In this document: piece after piece, positions 1 through 9,479 of the stretch | How the letters are laid out: each line of letters starts with the position of its first letter | How positions within the stretch are numbered: position 1 is the stretch's first letter | Assembly (NCBI GenBank): GCA_963932465.1 | Contig: OZ010795.1 | Location: forward strand, 18,287,197 to 18,351,196 | Direction: 5' to 3' | DNA from: Maratus speciosus | Taxonomy: Eukaryota > Arthropoda > Arachnida > Araneae > Salticidae | DNA: 64,000 nt | Notes under the pieces: generated by a model | Databases searched by the model: none | Seen by the model: only the letters and a program-made list of their open reading frames with translations | Told to the model about the DNA's origin: nothing | Made by a program: the position numbers and the translations under genes

Positions 1-1995
1 TCGTGGTACGATATGAGGAGCAGCGGGCGCAAAGTTGTCATTTTGCGTCACTATCACGTCATCGAGTTACGGGATAATCCAGTGCCAAATTACAGGTTAA
101 ATAAAGTGTTGTAAGAATATTTTGGTCTGTCTGCGCCTATCCTGGTATAAACCCCCGGCAGACTAAAATTTATCACAAAAAACACGTCATAATGTACAAT
201 TAAAACCCGATAAACATAATATTTTACATTACATTGCCATATATATTACTTCGAATCGACTTTCAAGATAATTTAACGGTTTAGGAAAAGCTTATTAATA
301 GTACGTGAGAAAATGACTGATTCGGCATAACTTGGTGCAAAACCAGAAGAACGGGACGCCAATTCCCTATTTTGAGAGTACTATTACGTCATCGAGTTAC
401 GGCTTAAAATTTTTGAACATTAAACATACCGATTAGTATAATACGAATATTTCAGTCTGCCTCATCAAATCTTGGTAGGAGATGAGCAAAGCGGGGCGCC
501 AATTCTTAATTTTGGCGGTTTTAACGCTTCATCGAGTTACGACATGAAATCTTCATGTAGGACAAGATTATTAGGAGTAGATTAAGGAATGACTGGTGTG
601 CCTCGAGGTTTCTTGGTACGATAGGAGGAGCAGCAGGCGCCAAGTCGTCATTTTGGCGTCACTATCACGTCATCAATTTACGGGATAAAACTGGTGCCAA
701 ATTAAAGTCTTTTAAGAATATTTTGATCTGACTTCGCATATCCTGGTAGAAACCTCCGGCAGACTAAAATCTATAACAAAAAAAAAAAAAACAAGTTATG
801 CCGAATCAGTCATTTTCCCGCGTGTTGTTAATAAGGTTTTCCATACCCCTTAATTCATCTTGAAAATCTATTCAAAGTAATATATTTGGCAATGTGATGT
901 AAAATATTATGTTTATAGGGTTTCAATTGTACATTATGACGTAATTTTTTGTTATAGATTTTAGTCTGCCGGGGGTTTCTACCTGGATATGTGCAGACAG
1001 ACCAAAATATTCTTAAAAGACTTTATTTTAACTTTAATTTGGCAACGGTTTTATCCCGTAACTCGATGACGTGATAGTGACGGCAAAATGACGACTTGGC
1101 GCCCGCTGCTGCTCATATCGTACCAAGAAATGTCCAGGCAGACCAGTCATTCCTTAATCTACTCCTAATAATCTTGTCCTACATGAATATTTCATGTCGC
1201 AACTCGATGACTTGTTAAAACGGACAAAATTAAGAATTGGCGCCCCGCTCTGCTCGTCTGGTATCAAGATATGACGAGGCAGACTGAAATATTCTTAATG
1301 TACTGATATGTTCCTTTTGATGTGCCTAGTTTTCAAGCAGTAACTCGATGGCGTGATTATACCGCAAAACTAAGAATTGGCGACCCGCTCTGCTCATCTC
1401 CTACCAAGATTTGACGAGGCAGACTGAAATATTCGTATTGTACTAATCGGTATGTTTAATATGCAAAAATTGTAAGCCGTAACTCGATGACGTAATAGTA
1501 CTGTCAAAATAGGGAATTGGCGCCTCGTTCTTCTTGCTTTGTACCAAGTTATTCCGAATCAGGCATTTTCTCACGTACTCTTAATAAGCTTTTCTTAAAC
1601 CGTTAATTCATCTTTAAAGTCGATTCGAAGTAATATATATGGTAAGGTAATGTAAAGTATTATGTTTATAGGGTTTTAATTGTACATTATGACGTATTTC
1701 TTTGTTATAGATTTTAGTCTGCCGGGGATTTATACCAGGATATGCGCAGGCAGACCAAAATATTCTTAAAAGACTTTTTTTACCTTCAATTTGGCACCGG
1801 TTTCATCCCGTAATTCGATGACGTGTTAGTGACGCCAAATGACGAGTTTGCGCCCGCCGCTGCGCCTATCGTACCAAGAAATGTCAAGGCAGACCAGTCT
1901 TTCCTTAAACTACTCCTAAAAATCTAGTCCTGCATAGTGATTTCAACTCATAACTCGATGACTTAGTCATTCGTTTCGCCGCCGCCCGGTCTACT
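1..1995. repeat. Strand-switching higher-order satellite (140/330-bp modules)
   Basis: Each module carries the motif CGTCATCGAGTTACG, then about 60-90 bases on GGCGCC, TTGGTACGA and GGCAGAC-like blocks. On the plus strand the motif falls near 57, 387, 527 and 668. After about 790 it continues as its reverse complement near 1059, 1200, 1341, 1480, 1811 and 1951. Spacings are about 140 bp except for one 330-bp module in each arm, which carries an extra AT-rich insert. The second arm has one more 140-bp module than the first, so the higher-order unit is about 610 bp in one arm and 750 bp in the other. The strand switch sits beside an A-tract at 778-790. The array is cut by the window start. No open frame or known family was recognised. 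Confidence 0.85.
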
Positions 1996-2084
1996 AGTCT
2001 TTTTTGATAGTGCAAAAAGCTGTGCCAGTAGGTAGGAGAAAATGCGAAAATTATTTTAAACGCAACTGAAAAGCAATGTCTGAG

Positions 2085-2640
2085 CAAATAAATGGCTTCT
2101 CTGATATACTGGGTCTACAACCAAAATCGAGTATTCAGAAGATCGATTCGAATTTATTAATGCGCTTTAACTTAAGAATGCAAGTTAAAAAAAAAAAAAA
2201 AATTAAAACTCCTTCCAGTTCTTTCATTCGAATGATATCAAACTTGAACCTTAATAATTTGATATTCAACCTATTTCACGGAGTGTGGAATATTTGAAAA
2301 ATGCTCTTTCATTATCTTGAGATGTCGTTTTTGAAAGATAAATGAGACCTTATTCTATTAGAAATATTAGACCTTATTATATTCCGACGTAAGATCTAAG
2401 TTAGCCTCATGATGACATCATTAGGAATTGGCAAATATATTATCGAATCGGAAAATGGAGTCTTAGTCTTCTATTTATAAGTCATTTTGCCTTTGGTGAT
2501 GGAATATATTTTTCTTTTTGCTTAAAATACCATGATTTTCCTCTCGAAAGAGATTAATTATATCGCAAATATCAGTTATGATAAATACTTTTTTGAACAT
2601 TAGATAAATCAGTGCTTCATACTATAAAGAAAAAAGATAA
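2085..2640 (+). repeat. Dispersed repeat Rep-B, copy 1
   Basis: This copy aligns by eye with 9480-10060 and with the split copy at 4990-5176 plus 6546-6835. Shared blocks include GTATTCAGAAGAT, TCGAATTTATTAAT, a GGAGTGTG..TTTGAAAAATGC stretch, CCGACG..AGATCTAA and GGCAAATATATTAT. It holds an A-tract at 2187-2201. Several indels separate the copies, so it is an old family. I did not identify its class; there are no obvious terminal repeats and no coding sequence. Confidence 0.75.
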
Positions 2641-2844
2641 ATATTTCTTAATCTACGAATATATTACATAACAATAAACAAGTAATATAAAAATTTTGTT
2701 TTTAAAGTCAATTCCTACTTAGGTCATCAAAGAAAAATTTAATATAATCCCTTAAGCTAATATTAGTTTTTGTTGCATTAAAATATCTCAATTTGTTGAT
2801 TTTCTTGTAAATTTTCTTGTAAATTTGTTGCAAGTAAACCCTTT

Positions 2845-2965
2845 TGGTTTACAATGGAAGTCTATGGGAATTTGACGAAACATTAGAGATATCGCCAAGT
2901 TGACGTCAAATTTGGCGATATATCGCCAAGTTAGCGACAAACTTGGCGGTATTTGACGACAGTAC
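2845..2965. other. Short palindrome cluster around GATATCGCCAAG
   Basis: ATATCGCCAAG and its inverse TTTGGCGATAT flank a central GACGTC at 2902-2907, and a second TATCGCCAAG and a TTGGCGGTA follow. The arms form an imperfect hairpin with a one-base bulge. It may be the end of an unrecognised DNA element. The interval 2641-2844 before it is plain AT-rich sequence. Confidence 0.4.
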
Positions 2966-3135
2966 AGAATCCTCTCCTATGGTAACCCCCCTTATAGATA
3001 TGAAGATGCATTAAATGCTATTCAACAACCAATGACCGCCATTTTCTCTCCCCTAAAAAACTAATATTAATTAATTAAAATTTAATTAATGAATTAATAT
3101 TTGAAAAAAACTGTATTAACATCAATTGTCATCCA

Positions 3136-3252
3136 GTACAAGTTTAAAAAAAAATATTTCAACTTGATAGGATGAATAATAAGTATTGTATTAACGATTG
3201 AAAATTTGAACACGAAATATATCTATAGGGAGAGTGTGAACTAATAGTAGGA
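3136..3252 (+). repeat. Dispersed repeat Rep-D, copy 1
   Basis: This stretch is the reverse complement of 30640-30775 with only scattered differences. Shared blocks include TTGATAGGATGAATAATAAG, AACGATTGAAAATTTGAAC and GTGTGAACTAATAGTAGGAA. The other copy has an (ATTT)n expansion where this one reads ATATATCTATAG. Family unknown. Confidence 0.7.
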
Positions 3253-3615
3253 ATTCAAACAAAAATGCGCTGCAACTATTTTCGAGTTAAACGCGATTCG
3301 AAAAAAAGTTATTTATTTTTAGAAACCTGGAAACCAATATATTTTCGACGTTTAATGAAATATTTATAAACTTAATTGTTCGTTTGTTGTCACTGATTTT
3401 CAGGAATGTTTCGAAGTCATTTATTTAGTGTATTAATTAGATTACTCAATCCTGAATATTGGTTTTTCGAGTGCTATCGATTTTCAGCAAACATTACAAA
3501 TTGACAGCATTAATATTGAAGTTAAAATTAATATTATTTTAATATTTTTCCAGGTATCCGCGGTTGAATATGTTTAATTAAGAATGAATAGCGCCCTAAA
3601 AACCTATATTCTGGG

Positions 3616-3850
3616 TTAACCCATTATACTCTGTTGTTGCGTTTACGCAACGGTCAAAATAAATGCACATATTTAAGTTATTTACATACTCACCACTTTT
3701 TTTTAATTTAATAAAAAGGTTTTACTAAAAGACATAAAATTTTAAGTTCATATAAAGCGAAAATTATCTTTCAGTGTTTGTGGTGGCAAACGAGCTTCAG
3801 CTAAAAAGTTCAAATTTTCAACCTTATAGTTTTGACGGTTAATGGGTTAA
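3616..3850. mobile_element. Putative small MITE with 11-bp inverted ends
   Basis: TTAACCCATTA at 3616-3626 is matched in reverse complement by TAATGGGTTAA at 3840-3850, bounding about 235 bp. No transposase frame lies inside and no target duplication is clear, so this could be coincidence in AT-rich sequence. Confidence 0.35.
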
Positions 3851-3953
3851 GGAAACTAATTAATGTAGTATGGAAACTATTCAGTAAAGTTTCCGAAAAT
3901 TAGTTATTGCAAAAGATCCTTGTTTTTATAAATGATTCTTTAAATCTCGAAAG

Positions 3954-4866
3954 TACGAGGGTAGGCTGATAAGTAATGCACACATACTTGCAGTGCGCGA
4001 ACGAAATGATCTTCAAAAGTACGCCAGGTGATATAAGAAAGCAACATTCCTCCTCTATACACATGACCAGATTTTAAGTCGTTGAATTCATCCAGTGTGT
4101 TTCGAGAAGTGGAAGTGTGGAGACGCGTTCTAGTGCTATGCCAACGCAAGTTACACAGCGTGCTGCTATCGAATTTTTAACGACGGAAAAAGTGACTTAT
4201 GCTGAAATTAATCGTTATTTAAAGATGACGATGCTGTTGATAAATCTAATGCAAATCGATCGGCAGTAAAATTTTGTGATTGCGAGCATAGGAAAGCCAT
4301 AATTGTCGATGAAAAACTCAGCGGAAGTCCGATCACTGCCCAAACGTTAAACATCGCAAAATCGTCGCAATTTGATTCAAAATGGCCAGAAAATCACTCA
4401 AAAGTGTATCGCAAACGATATTGGAATATACATGGAACATGTCGTAGTCATTATTGAATATTTGGGATACCGTAAAATCCGCAACTACAGAGGCTCTGCG
4501 AAACCTGAAGTTTTAACCAATTCCACACCCTCCTTACTTCCCCGATCTTGTACCTTTCAATTTTTATTTTTTCCCCTACTCGAAAAGATACCTCAAGAGT
4601 AATCATTATATCTCGGACGATGAGGTGAAGGCAGCTGTGAAGTCCTGGATTCGAGAAAAGTCGGAAGAAATTTTCAGTGACGGAATGAAAAAACTTTTTA
4701 CACGTTGGAAGACATTTGTTAGCCTTAACGGCGACTAAGTTGAAAAGTAAATGTATGATTTTGAAGCTTAAGAATTGTACTTTATTGTACTTTTTGTCAG
4801 ATCTGGCTATTTTGTTTTATTCGTGTTCTACAAGCATGTAAGCATAACTTTTTAGCCTACCCATGT
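3954..4866 (+). mobile_element. mariner element, internally deleted
   Basis: The left end reads TACGAGGGTAGGCTGATAAG from 3954. The right end, in reverse complement from 4866, reads TACATGGGTAGGCTAAAAAG. The inverted repeats match over about 26-30 bases and end on TA, the target dinucleotide of Tc1/mariner elements. The span is about 913 bp against about 1.3 kb for a complete mariner. The missing part corresponds to the middle of the transposase. Confidence 0.85.
4138..4738 (+). pseudogene. mariner transposase pseudogene, central catalytic region deleted
   Basis: Mariner transposases cut and paste their element at TA sites using a DDD catalytic triad. From the ATG at 4138 the N-terminal helix-turn-helix region reads QRAAIEFLTTEKVTYAEINR. 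It then passes through frameshifts into a second helix-turn-helix ending IGIYMEHVVVIIEYLGYRKI. The sequence jumps directly from there to the C-terminal HPPYFPDL block, which holds the third aspartate, followed by YISDDEVKAAVKSWIREK in another frame. The deletion removes the first and second catalytic aspartates. With several frame changes and no triad it cannot encode active enzyme, though the flanking inverted repeats could still be mobilised by a relative. Confidence 0.85.
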
Positions 4867-4989
4867 ATATTAGTTTCTGATGTTTCTAAAGACAAAGGAC
4901 GCTTTTAGAAATCGTGGATAACGCGGAAGTGTTTTTTTTTTTGTATATTTTTGGACACGGCTATCTTATATTTTCGTACAACCAGAATA

Positions 4990-5176
4990 CATCGTTATCC
5001 TGACTACTTAAACAAGTGTGAAATACATATGTTTAACGGAAATAAAATATAATTACTGCACACATAAAGGAAAAGACGAAATCGTGTCTTCTGAAGATCT
5101 ATTCAAATTTATTAATACCTTTTAGCATAAATAATATAGTGCATAAAAAAGCATTTTATCAAAGCTCCTTACCAGT
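4990..5176 (+). repeat. Rep-B copy 2, left part
   Basis: It matches the left portion of Rep-B at 9480-9680: AAGTGTGAAA.ACATA, CTGC.CACATAAAGGA, TTCTGAAGAT and GCATAAAAAAG. It stops at GCTCCTTACCAGT (5164-5176), which is repeated as GCTCCTACCAGT at 6546-6557 where the copy resumes. The split is caused by the element at 5177-6545. Confidence 0.75.
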
Positions 5177-5331
5177 ATAAATAAGGTTAATGTCTTAATT
5201 ACGTCCTCTAATAACCATATCACAATATATATTCCAAACGGAAAAATCATATCATAATATTAAAATATTTATTTGCTGAAAAGACGTTACTAAAAACACA
5301 TTAAAAGTGTATTAAAAGCCTATATTGACAT

Positions 5332-5361
5332 GTTTCAACTCCTTCACTGAGTCGTCATCAG
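5332..5361 (-). other. Hammerhead-like CTGATGA..GAAAC core, left arm
   Basis: On the minus strand CTGATGA is followed by C, the strand GACTC, a short loop, GAGTT and GAAAC. GACTC and GAGTT can form a five-pair stem with one G-U pair. This resembles the core of a type I hammerhead ribozyme (CUGANGA, stem II, GAAA), although the extra base after CTGATGA is non-canonical. Stem I and the cleavage site were not established. Confidence 0.3.
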
Positions 5362-5446
5362 AATGTATAACAGATATTGCAAATACATTATGCATATGAA
5401 AACCGGAAAAAATCATCGAATACAAACAAGTCTATATTAAACTGGT

Positions 5447-6375
5447 ATGTTGTGGCCACCACAAAACTTTCTTCTATATAAATCACGTCAATTAAATCAT
5501 TAAAATAGTACAAGAAATTACATCAATTGAGCACCCATTCAAATCAAAGTATATCTGAATTTGAAGTTTGATGAAAATTCGAGCATTAGTTCCTGAGATA
5601 GAGCTATAGCGGAAATTGTGAAAAAATGTAGCGGAGCAGCGCCACCTGTTGAGCGATTTACACCAAAAGATAAACAGCACTAAATTATATCAAGGTATAC
5701 CTGAATCTGAAGTTTGATGAAAATTCGCGCATTAGTTATTGAGATAGAGCTATAGTGAAATTCTATAAAATGCAGTATCGCAGCGCCACCTGTCGAGTGA
5801 TTTACACCAAAATGTATATAGCGTCAATTCATATCCAGGTATACCTGAATCTGAAGTTTGTTGAAAATCCAAGTACTAGTTCTTGAGATAGAGCTATTGA
5901 GGAAATTGAAACAAATGCATCGTAGCAGCGCCACCTGTTGAGTGATTTACACGAAAATGAATAAAACATCAATTCATGTCAAGGACTAACTAAATCTGAA
6001 GTTGGATGAAAATCCGTGCATTAGTTCTGGAGATTGAGCTATTGCGGAAATAGTGATAAATGTTGCATAGCAGCGCCACCAATCGAGCAATTGATATAAA
6101 TTATATTGATATAAATTATAAAAATAACTGAATATAAATTTTTATTAAATTCCGTTTGTTAGTTCTTGAGATAGAACGACCAAAAAATTTGTGTCACATA
6201 CAGAGAGACGGACAACAGACGGACAGACAGACAGACAGACTCACAGACAGACATTTTGTAAAAACATGTTTTTCGGGTTCTGTGACCCCTAAAACGTGTA
6301 AATCCGTCGAAAACAGGAATTTGAAAATTTTCATGAATCCAATACTTTCTTCTTGTAAAGATAGAAAAAAGTAAA
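5447..6375 (+). mobile_element. Rep-A copy 1 (minisatellite-bearing Helentron-like element)
   Basis: The left end ACTGGTATGTTGTGG is followed by AAACTTTCTTCTATATAAAT. The core holds four to five tandem units of about 145 bp, with GCGCCACC recurring at about 5639, 5783, 5928 and 6073. The units share ..TGAAGTTTGATGAAAAT.., ..TTCTTGAGATAGAGCTAT.. and ..GCAGCGCCACCTGTTGAG... A (GACA)n tract lies at 6216-6250. The right end has the conserved CGTGTAAATCCGTCGAAAAC and a TCTTCTTGTAAAGATAGAA hairpin before AAAACT. There is no coding sequence. Confidence 0.75.
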
Positions 6376-6402
6376 AACTATATTGAAATGTTTCAACTCC
6401 TT

Positions 6403-6432
6403 CTGATGACGACTCAGTGAAGAAGTTGAAAC
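6403..6432 (+). other. Hammerhead-like CTGATGA..GAAAC core, right arm
   Basis: CTGATGA at 6403-6409 and GAAAC at 6428-6432 enclose GACT and AGTT, which can pair. Directly upstream, 6380-6402 repeats part of the same arm in the opposite orientation, giving a head-to-head junction and a long hairpin GTTTCAACTCCTTC / GAAGAAGTTGAAAC. Confidence 0.3.
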
Positions 6433-6545
6433 ATGTTAATATAGGTTTTTAATGTGTTTTTATGTGTTTTTAGTAACGTCTTTTAAGCAAATAAATATTT
6501 TAATATATGCTTTGATTTTTCCCTTTGCAATATATATTGTGATAT

Positions 6546-6835
6546 GCTCCTACCAGTTCTTCTTTTATTCAAGTGTTATCAAAATTGAATAATAATAATT
6601 TACTAACAACTTACTATCAACTTATATTACGGAGTGTAAACTGTTTGAAAAATGCTTTCTGTTGATTTTAGGATGTCGTTTCTGAGTAAAAAAAATTGAC
6701 CTTATTATGTTCCGACGCGAGATCTAATTTATCCTCATCCTTTACATCATTATAAGTTGGCAAATATATTATTGAATAGAAAAATGAAGGCTTCATCTGT
6801 CTTCTTAAGATATGTCTTTTTAGGTGCGTTCGTAA
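6546..6835 (+). repeat. Rep-B copy 2, right part
   Basis: Rep-B resumes after the insertion, starting with the duplicated GCTCCTACCAGT. It continues through ACGGAGTGTAAACTGTTTG, TTCCGACGCGAGATCTAATT and GGCAAATATATTATTGAAT, matching 2205-2480 and 9670-9910. Confidence 0.75.
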
Positions 6836-7260
6836 TTATATAAATACGAAGCACCTACAATCGTCATGTCCGTCCGTCCATCTGTTCGCATATAACAGCG
6901 AAAAAGCTACTCAACCGAATGATTTGGGATTAAATATTTATAACAGTTGTAGAATTGTGCCGAGTCTTTTCAAATTTCATGAAAATCGAATCAAAACGTA
7001 AAAAGATACTAATAAAAGTCTTATTCATTCTATTCAATCATATCTCATGTCATTAATTCAACGATATCCCATGACATGAAATGATTCTAGGTTGCCATGG
7101 TGATAACGTCATATTTAAGAGGGAGACCTATTATTTTCGCATGACTGAATTTAATGTATAGAATAGTAATAAATGTTGTATCCATGCATTTTTGCATAGC
7201 AGTGCAAGAGCTCTTGCACTAAAATATGAATATTTATGAAACTAGTTATAGTAAGAAAGC
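6822..7260. repeat. Unclassified dispersed-type repeat headed by a 35-bp hairpin
   Basis: AGGTGCGTTCGTAATTATAT at 6822 folds back on TACGAAGCACCT ending at 6856 as a near-perfect hairpin. The following block (CGTCATGTCCGTCCGTCCAT, then AGCTACTCAACCGAATGATT) has the look of a repeated arthropod element. A second GCACCT is at 7260. I see no second copy in this window, so family status is an inference. Confidence 0.35.
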
Positions 7261-7460
7261 ACCTCATTTGCCGTACAATGTTTGACGTACAATTTCCGTC
7301 TTGTTTGGATAGTGATAGAAGCTATTTATTCTGTTTTCTTATAAATCCTTTATTTTCCTATTAAAAGCGATGAATTATTTTCGTAAATCTTAATTTTGTT
7401 GACTGCTTTTTTTAACATTACATGCATCAGTTTCGTAAATGCATACGTGTAACTGTAAAG

Positions 7461-7489
<29 letters not shown>
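7461..7489 (+). repeat. A-tract (29 A)
   Basis: An uninterrupted run of A abuts the left end of Rep-A copy 2. It may be the poly-A tail of a decayed retroelement or simple-sequence expansion. Sequence 7261-7460 before it shows nothing recognisable. Confidence 0.7.
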
Positions 7490-7491
<2 letters not shown>

Positions 7492-8122
7492 AGTATATTG
7501 TGGCTGGCCATCACAAGACTTTCTTCTATATAAATCACGTCAATTAAATCATTTAAATAATACAAGAAATTACGTCAATTTAGCAACAAATCATATCAAA
7601 TTATATCTGAATTTGAAGTTTAAAGAAAATTCTTGCATTAGTTCTTAAGATAGAGCTATAGCGGAAATTGTGAAAAATGTAGCATAGCAGCGCCACCTAT
7701 TGAGCGATTTCCACCAAAACAAAATCAGTACTAATTGATATCAAGGTATATCTGAATCTGAAGTTTGATGGAAATTCGTGCATTAGTTCTTGAGATAGAG
7801 CTATAGCGGAAATTGTGCAAAATGTGGCATAGCAGTGCCACCTATTCAGCGATTTGCACAAAAATAAAAACAGCACTAATTGATATCAGGGTATACCTGA
7901 ATCTGAAGTTTGATGGAAATTCGTGCATTAGTTATTGAAATAGAGCTATAATGGAAATTCTGAAAAATGCAGCATAGCAGCGCCACGTGTTGAGCGATTA
8001 GTACCAAAACATAAACAGCACTAATTCATATCAAGGTATACCTGAATCAGAAGTTTGTTGAAAATCTCAGCATTAGTTCTTGAGATAGAGCTATTGCGGA
8101 AATTGCAAAAAAATGCAGCATA
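7487..8122 (+). mobile_element. Rep-A copy 2, left part
   Basis: The left end ACTAGTATATTGTGG and ACTTTCTTCTATATAAATCAC are followed by about four of the 145-bp units (GCGCCACC or variants near 7690, 7836 and 7982). The copy breaks off inside a unit at ATGCAGCATAATCATGG, where the Helitron fragment begins. Confidence 0.75.
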
Positions 8123-8821
8123 ATCATGGTAAATCATGTTAAGACTAAGTGATAGCCACAATGTTCATTGATTTTTAGAAACAGTTATTTGCATTGGATT
8201 AAATTAAAAAAAAATAATTTACCTCGAAAAGTGGAGGAATAAACCTTTGGGGCGGTAAGATCATAAAGCCACGATGCTTGAAATTGATATTAAAATGATG
8301 ATGTAAATTTCCTGTCAAAGAAGTTTAGCCATTCTTTCTCTAGCATACTTCTGCATGAGAAAACTCTTGAAAAAAAATTCTGTGGATGCATCTGAAGTGA
8401 TTTTCTGTATAATTTTAGAAGAGGGACGGTAAGGAATCTAAAACCCAGGGACAGAGTATAAAAAATAATAACAACCCTAAAAATGTGTGCAGGTTAATTT
8501 TTAGCTACATATTTATATAAAACAATAGTTCTAGTTTCAGAAAAAAAATTATATCGAATTATTTTTATTGAAAAAATTTTATACAGTTTGCTCCAAACTT
8601 AAAAATCAGCATCAGGGACACGGGAGGGTATAGGAGTTTTCTTGGTATTTGGACCCCCAACATCGTCCCAAACTTATTTATCTAGTTAATATTGTTATGC
8701 AATCATGAAATGGGATGTTCCCCAGTATATGAAATAAAAACACACACAAAAAGTGTATTAAATAATAAATTATTATTCAGGGACATGAAAGTAAAAAGAT
8801 TGTGAGAATGTTCCATACATG
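8123..8821 (-). mobile_element. Helitron 3'-end fragment inserted in Rep-A
   Basis: About 8400-8815 is the reverse complement of 33716-34112, the C-terminal coding end and 3' region of the Helitron at 31905. Shared blocks include GGGACAGAGT, GTGTGCAGGTTAATTTTTAG, CAGCATCAGGGACACGGG, GGGATGTTCCCCAGTATATG and TTATTATTCAGGGAC. The two copies diverge beyond GGTAAGGAATCTAAAA. The remaining 8123-8400 has no partner here. A clear Helitron CTRR end with hairpin was not seen at 8123. Confidence 0.65.
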
Positions 8822-9250
8822 TACCTAAAGTTTGTTGAAAATCCAGACATTAGTTCGTGAGATAGAGCTATTGCGGAAATCGCAAAAAATGCAGCATAGC
8901 AGCGCCACCTGTTGAGCGATTTACACCAAAATGTATAAAACGTCAATTCCTGTCAAGGACTAATTGAATCTGAAGTTTGATGGAAATCCGTGCATGAGTT
9001 CTGGAGATTGAGTTATTGTAGAAATCGTGAAAAGTGCTGTATAGCGATTTACATCAGAAACTAGTCAGCACCAATTCATATCAGGGACTCACTGAATATT
9101 AATTTTTATTAAATTCCGTTCATTAGTTCTTGAGATTGAGCGCCCACAAAATTTGTGTCACACACAAACAGGCAGACAGACAAATTTACAGACGTCAAAA
9201 CCGGACGTCAAAAATTTTCATGAATCCAATACTTCTTGTAAAGGTAGAAG
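8822..9250 (+). mobile_element. Rep-A copy 2, right part
   Basis: After the insertion the 145-bp unit structure resumes at CTAAAGTTTGTTGAAAATCC and runs to the conserved right-end blocks: CAGACAGACAAAT, GACGTCAAAAATTTTCATGAATCC cut short, and CTTGTAAAGGTAGAAGAAA. About 60 bp of the interrupted unit is missing. An (AAT)n tract follows at 9262-9298. Confidence 0.7.
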
Positions 9251-9299
9251 AAATTAACAATAATAAAAAATAAATAAATAATAATAATAATAATAATGA

Positions 9300-9475
9300 A
9301 AGGGCGATTTACACAAAAACCTAATCAGCACCAAATTATGTCGAGGTCTAATGGAATCTAAAATTTGATTAAATTCCGTGGATTAGTTTTTGAGATATGA
9401 CTATAAAAAAATCGTGTAAAACCTAAAGGATGCAGCATAGCAACATCACCTGTTTCGCTAAACACAACTGATTTA
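9300..9475 (+). repeat. Diverged Rep-A unit remnant
   Basis: AGGGCGATTTACACAAAAAC, TAATCAGCACC, TTTGAGATATGACTAT and GATGCAGCATAGCAACATCA match one and a half degenerate Rep-A units beyond the end of copy 2. Confidence 0.55.
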
Positions 9476-9479
9476 CAGT

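Larger units (their letters stand above)
5177..6545. mobile_element. Inverted-arm element nested in Rep-B (Penelope-like by inference)
   Basis: The region 5217-5361 and the reverse complement of 6403-6548 are alike over about 145 bp, sharing for example AAGACGTTACTAAAAACACA and CACTGAGTCGTCATCAG. The insertion is flanked by a 12-13 bp duplication (GCTCCTTACCAGT / GCTCCTACCAGT), and two uninterrupted Rep-B copies show the empty site. About 40 bp at the left end are absent from the right arm. Long variable target duplications, inverted terminal repeats and a CTGATGA..GAAAC signature in each arm suggest a Penelope-like retroelement, but no reverse transcriptase is present. The middle is occupied by Rep-A copy 1. 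Confidence 0.6.

Noticed and set aside
1..1995. Telomeric or rDNA spacer repeat
   Set aside because: There is no TTAGG repeat and no rRNA sequence nearby; the modules contain neither.
5637..6080. CRISPR-like array (regular 145-bp spacing of a conserved word)
   Set aside because: The whole 145-bp unit is similar, not just a short repeat between unique spacers, and the DNA is eukaryotic. It is a minisatellite.
7461..7489. Poly-A tail of a LINE or processed gene
   Set aside because: No coding or 3' UTR-like sequence precedes the A-tract, and it abuts a different element directly.
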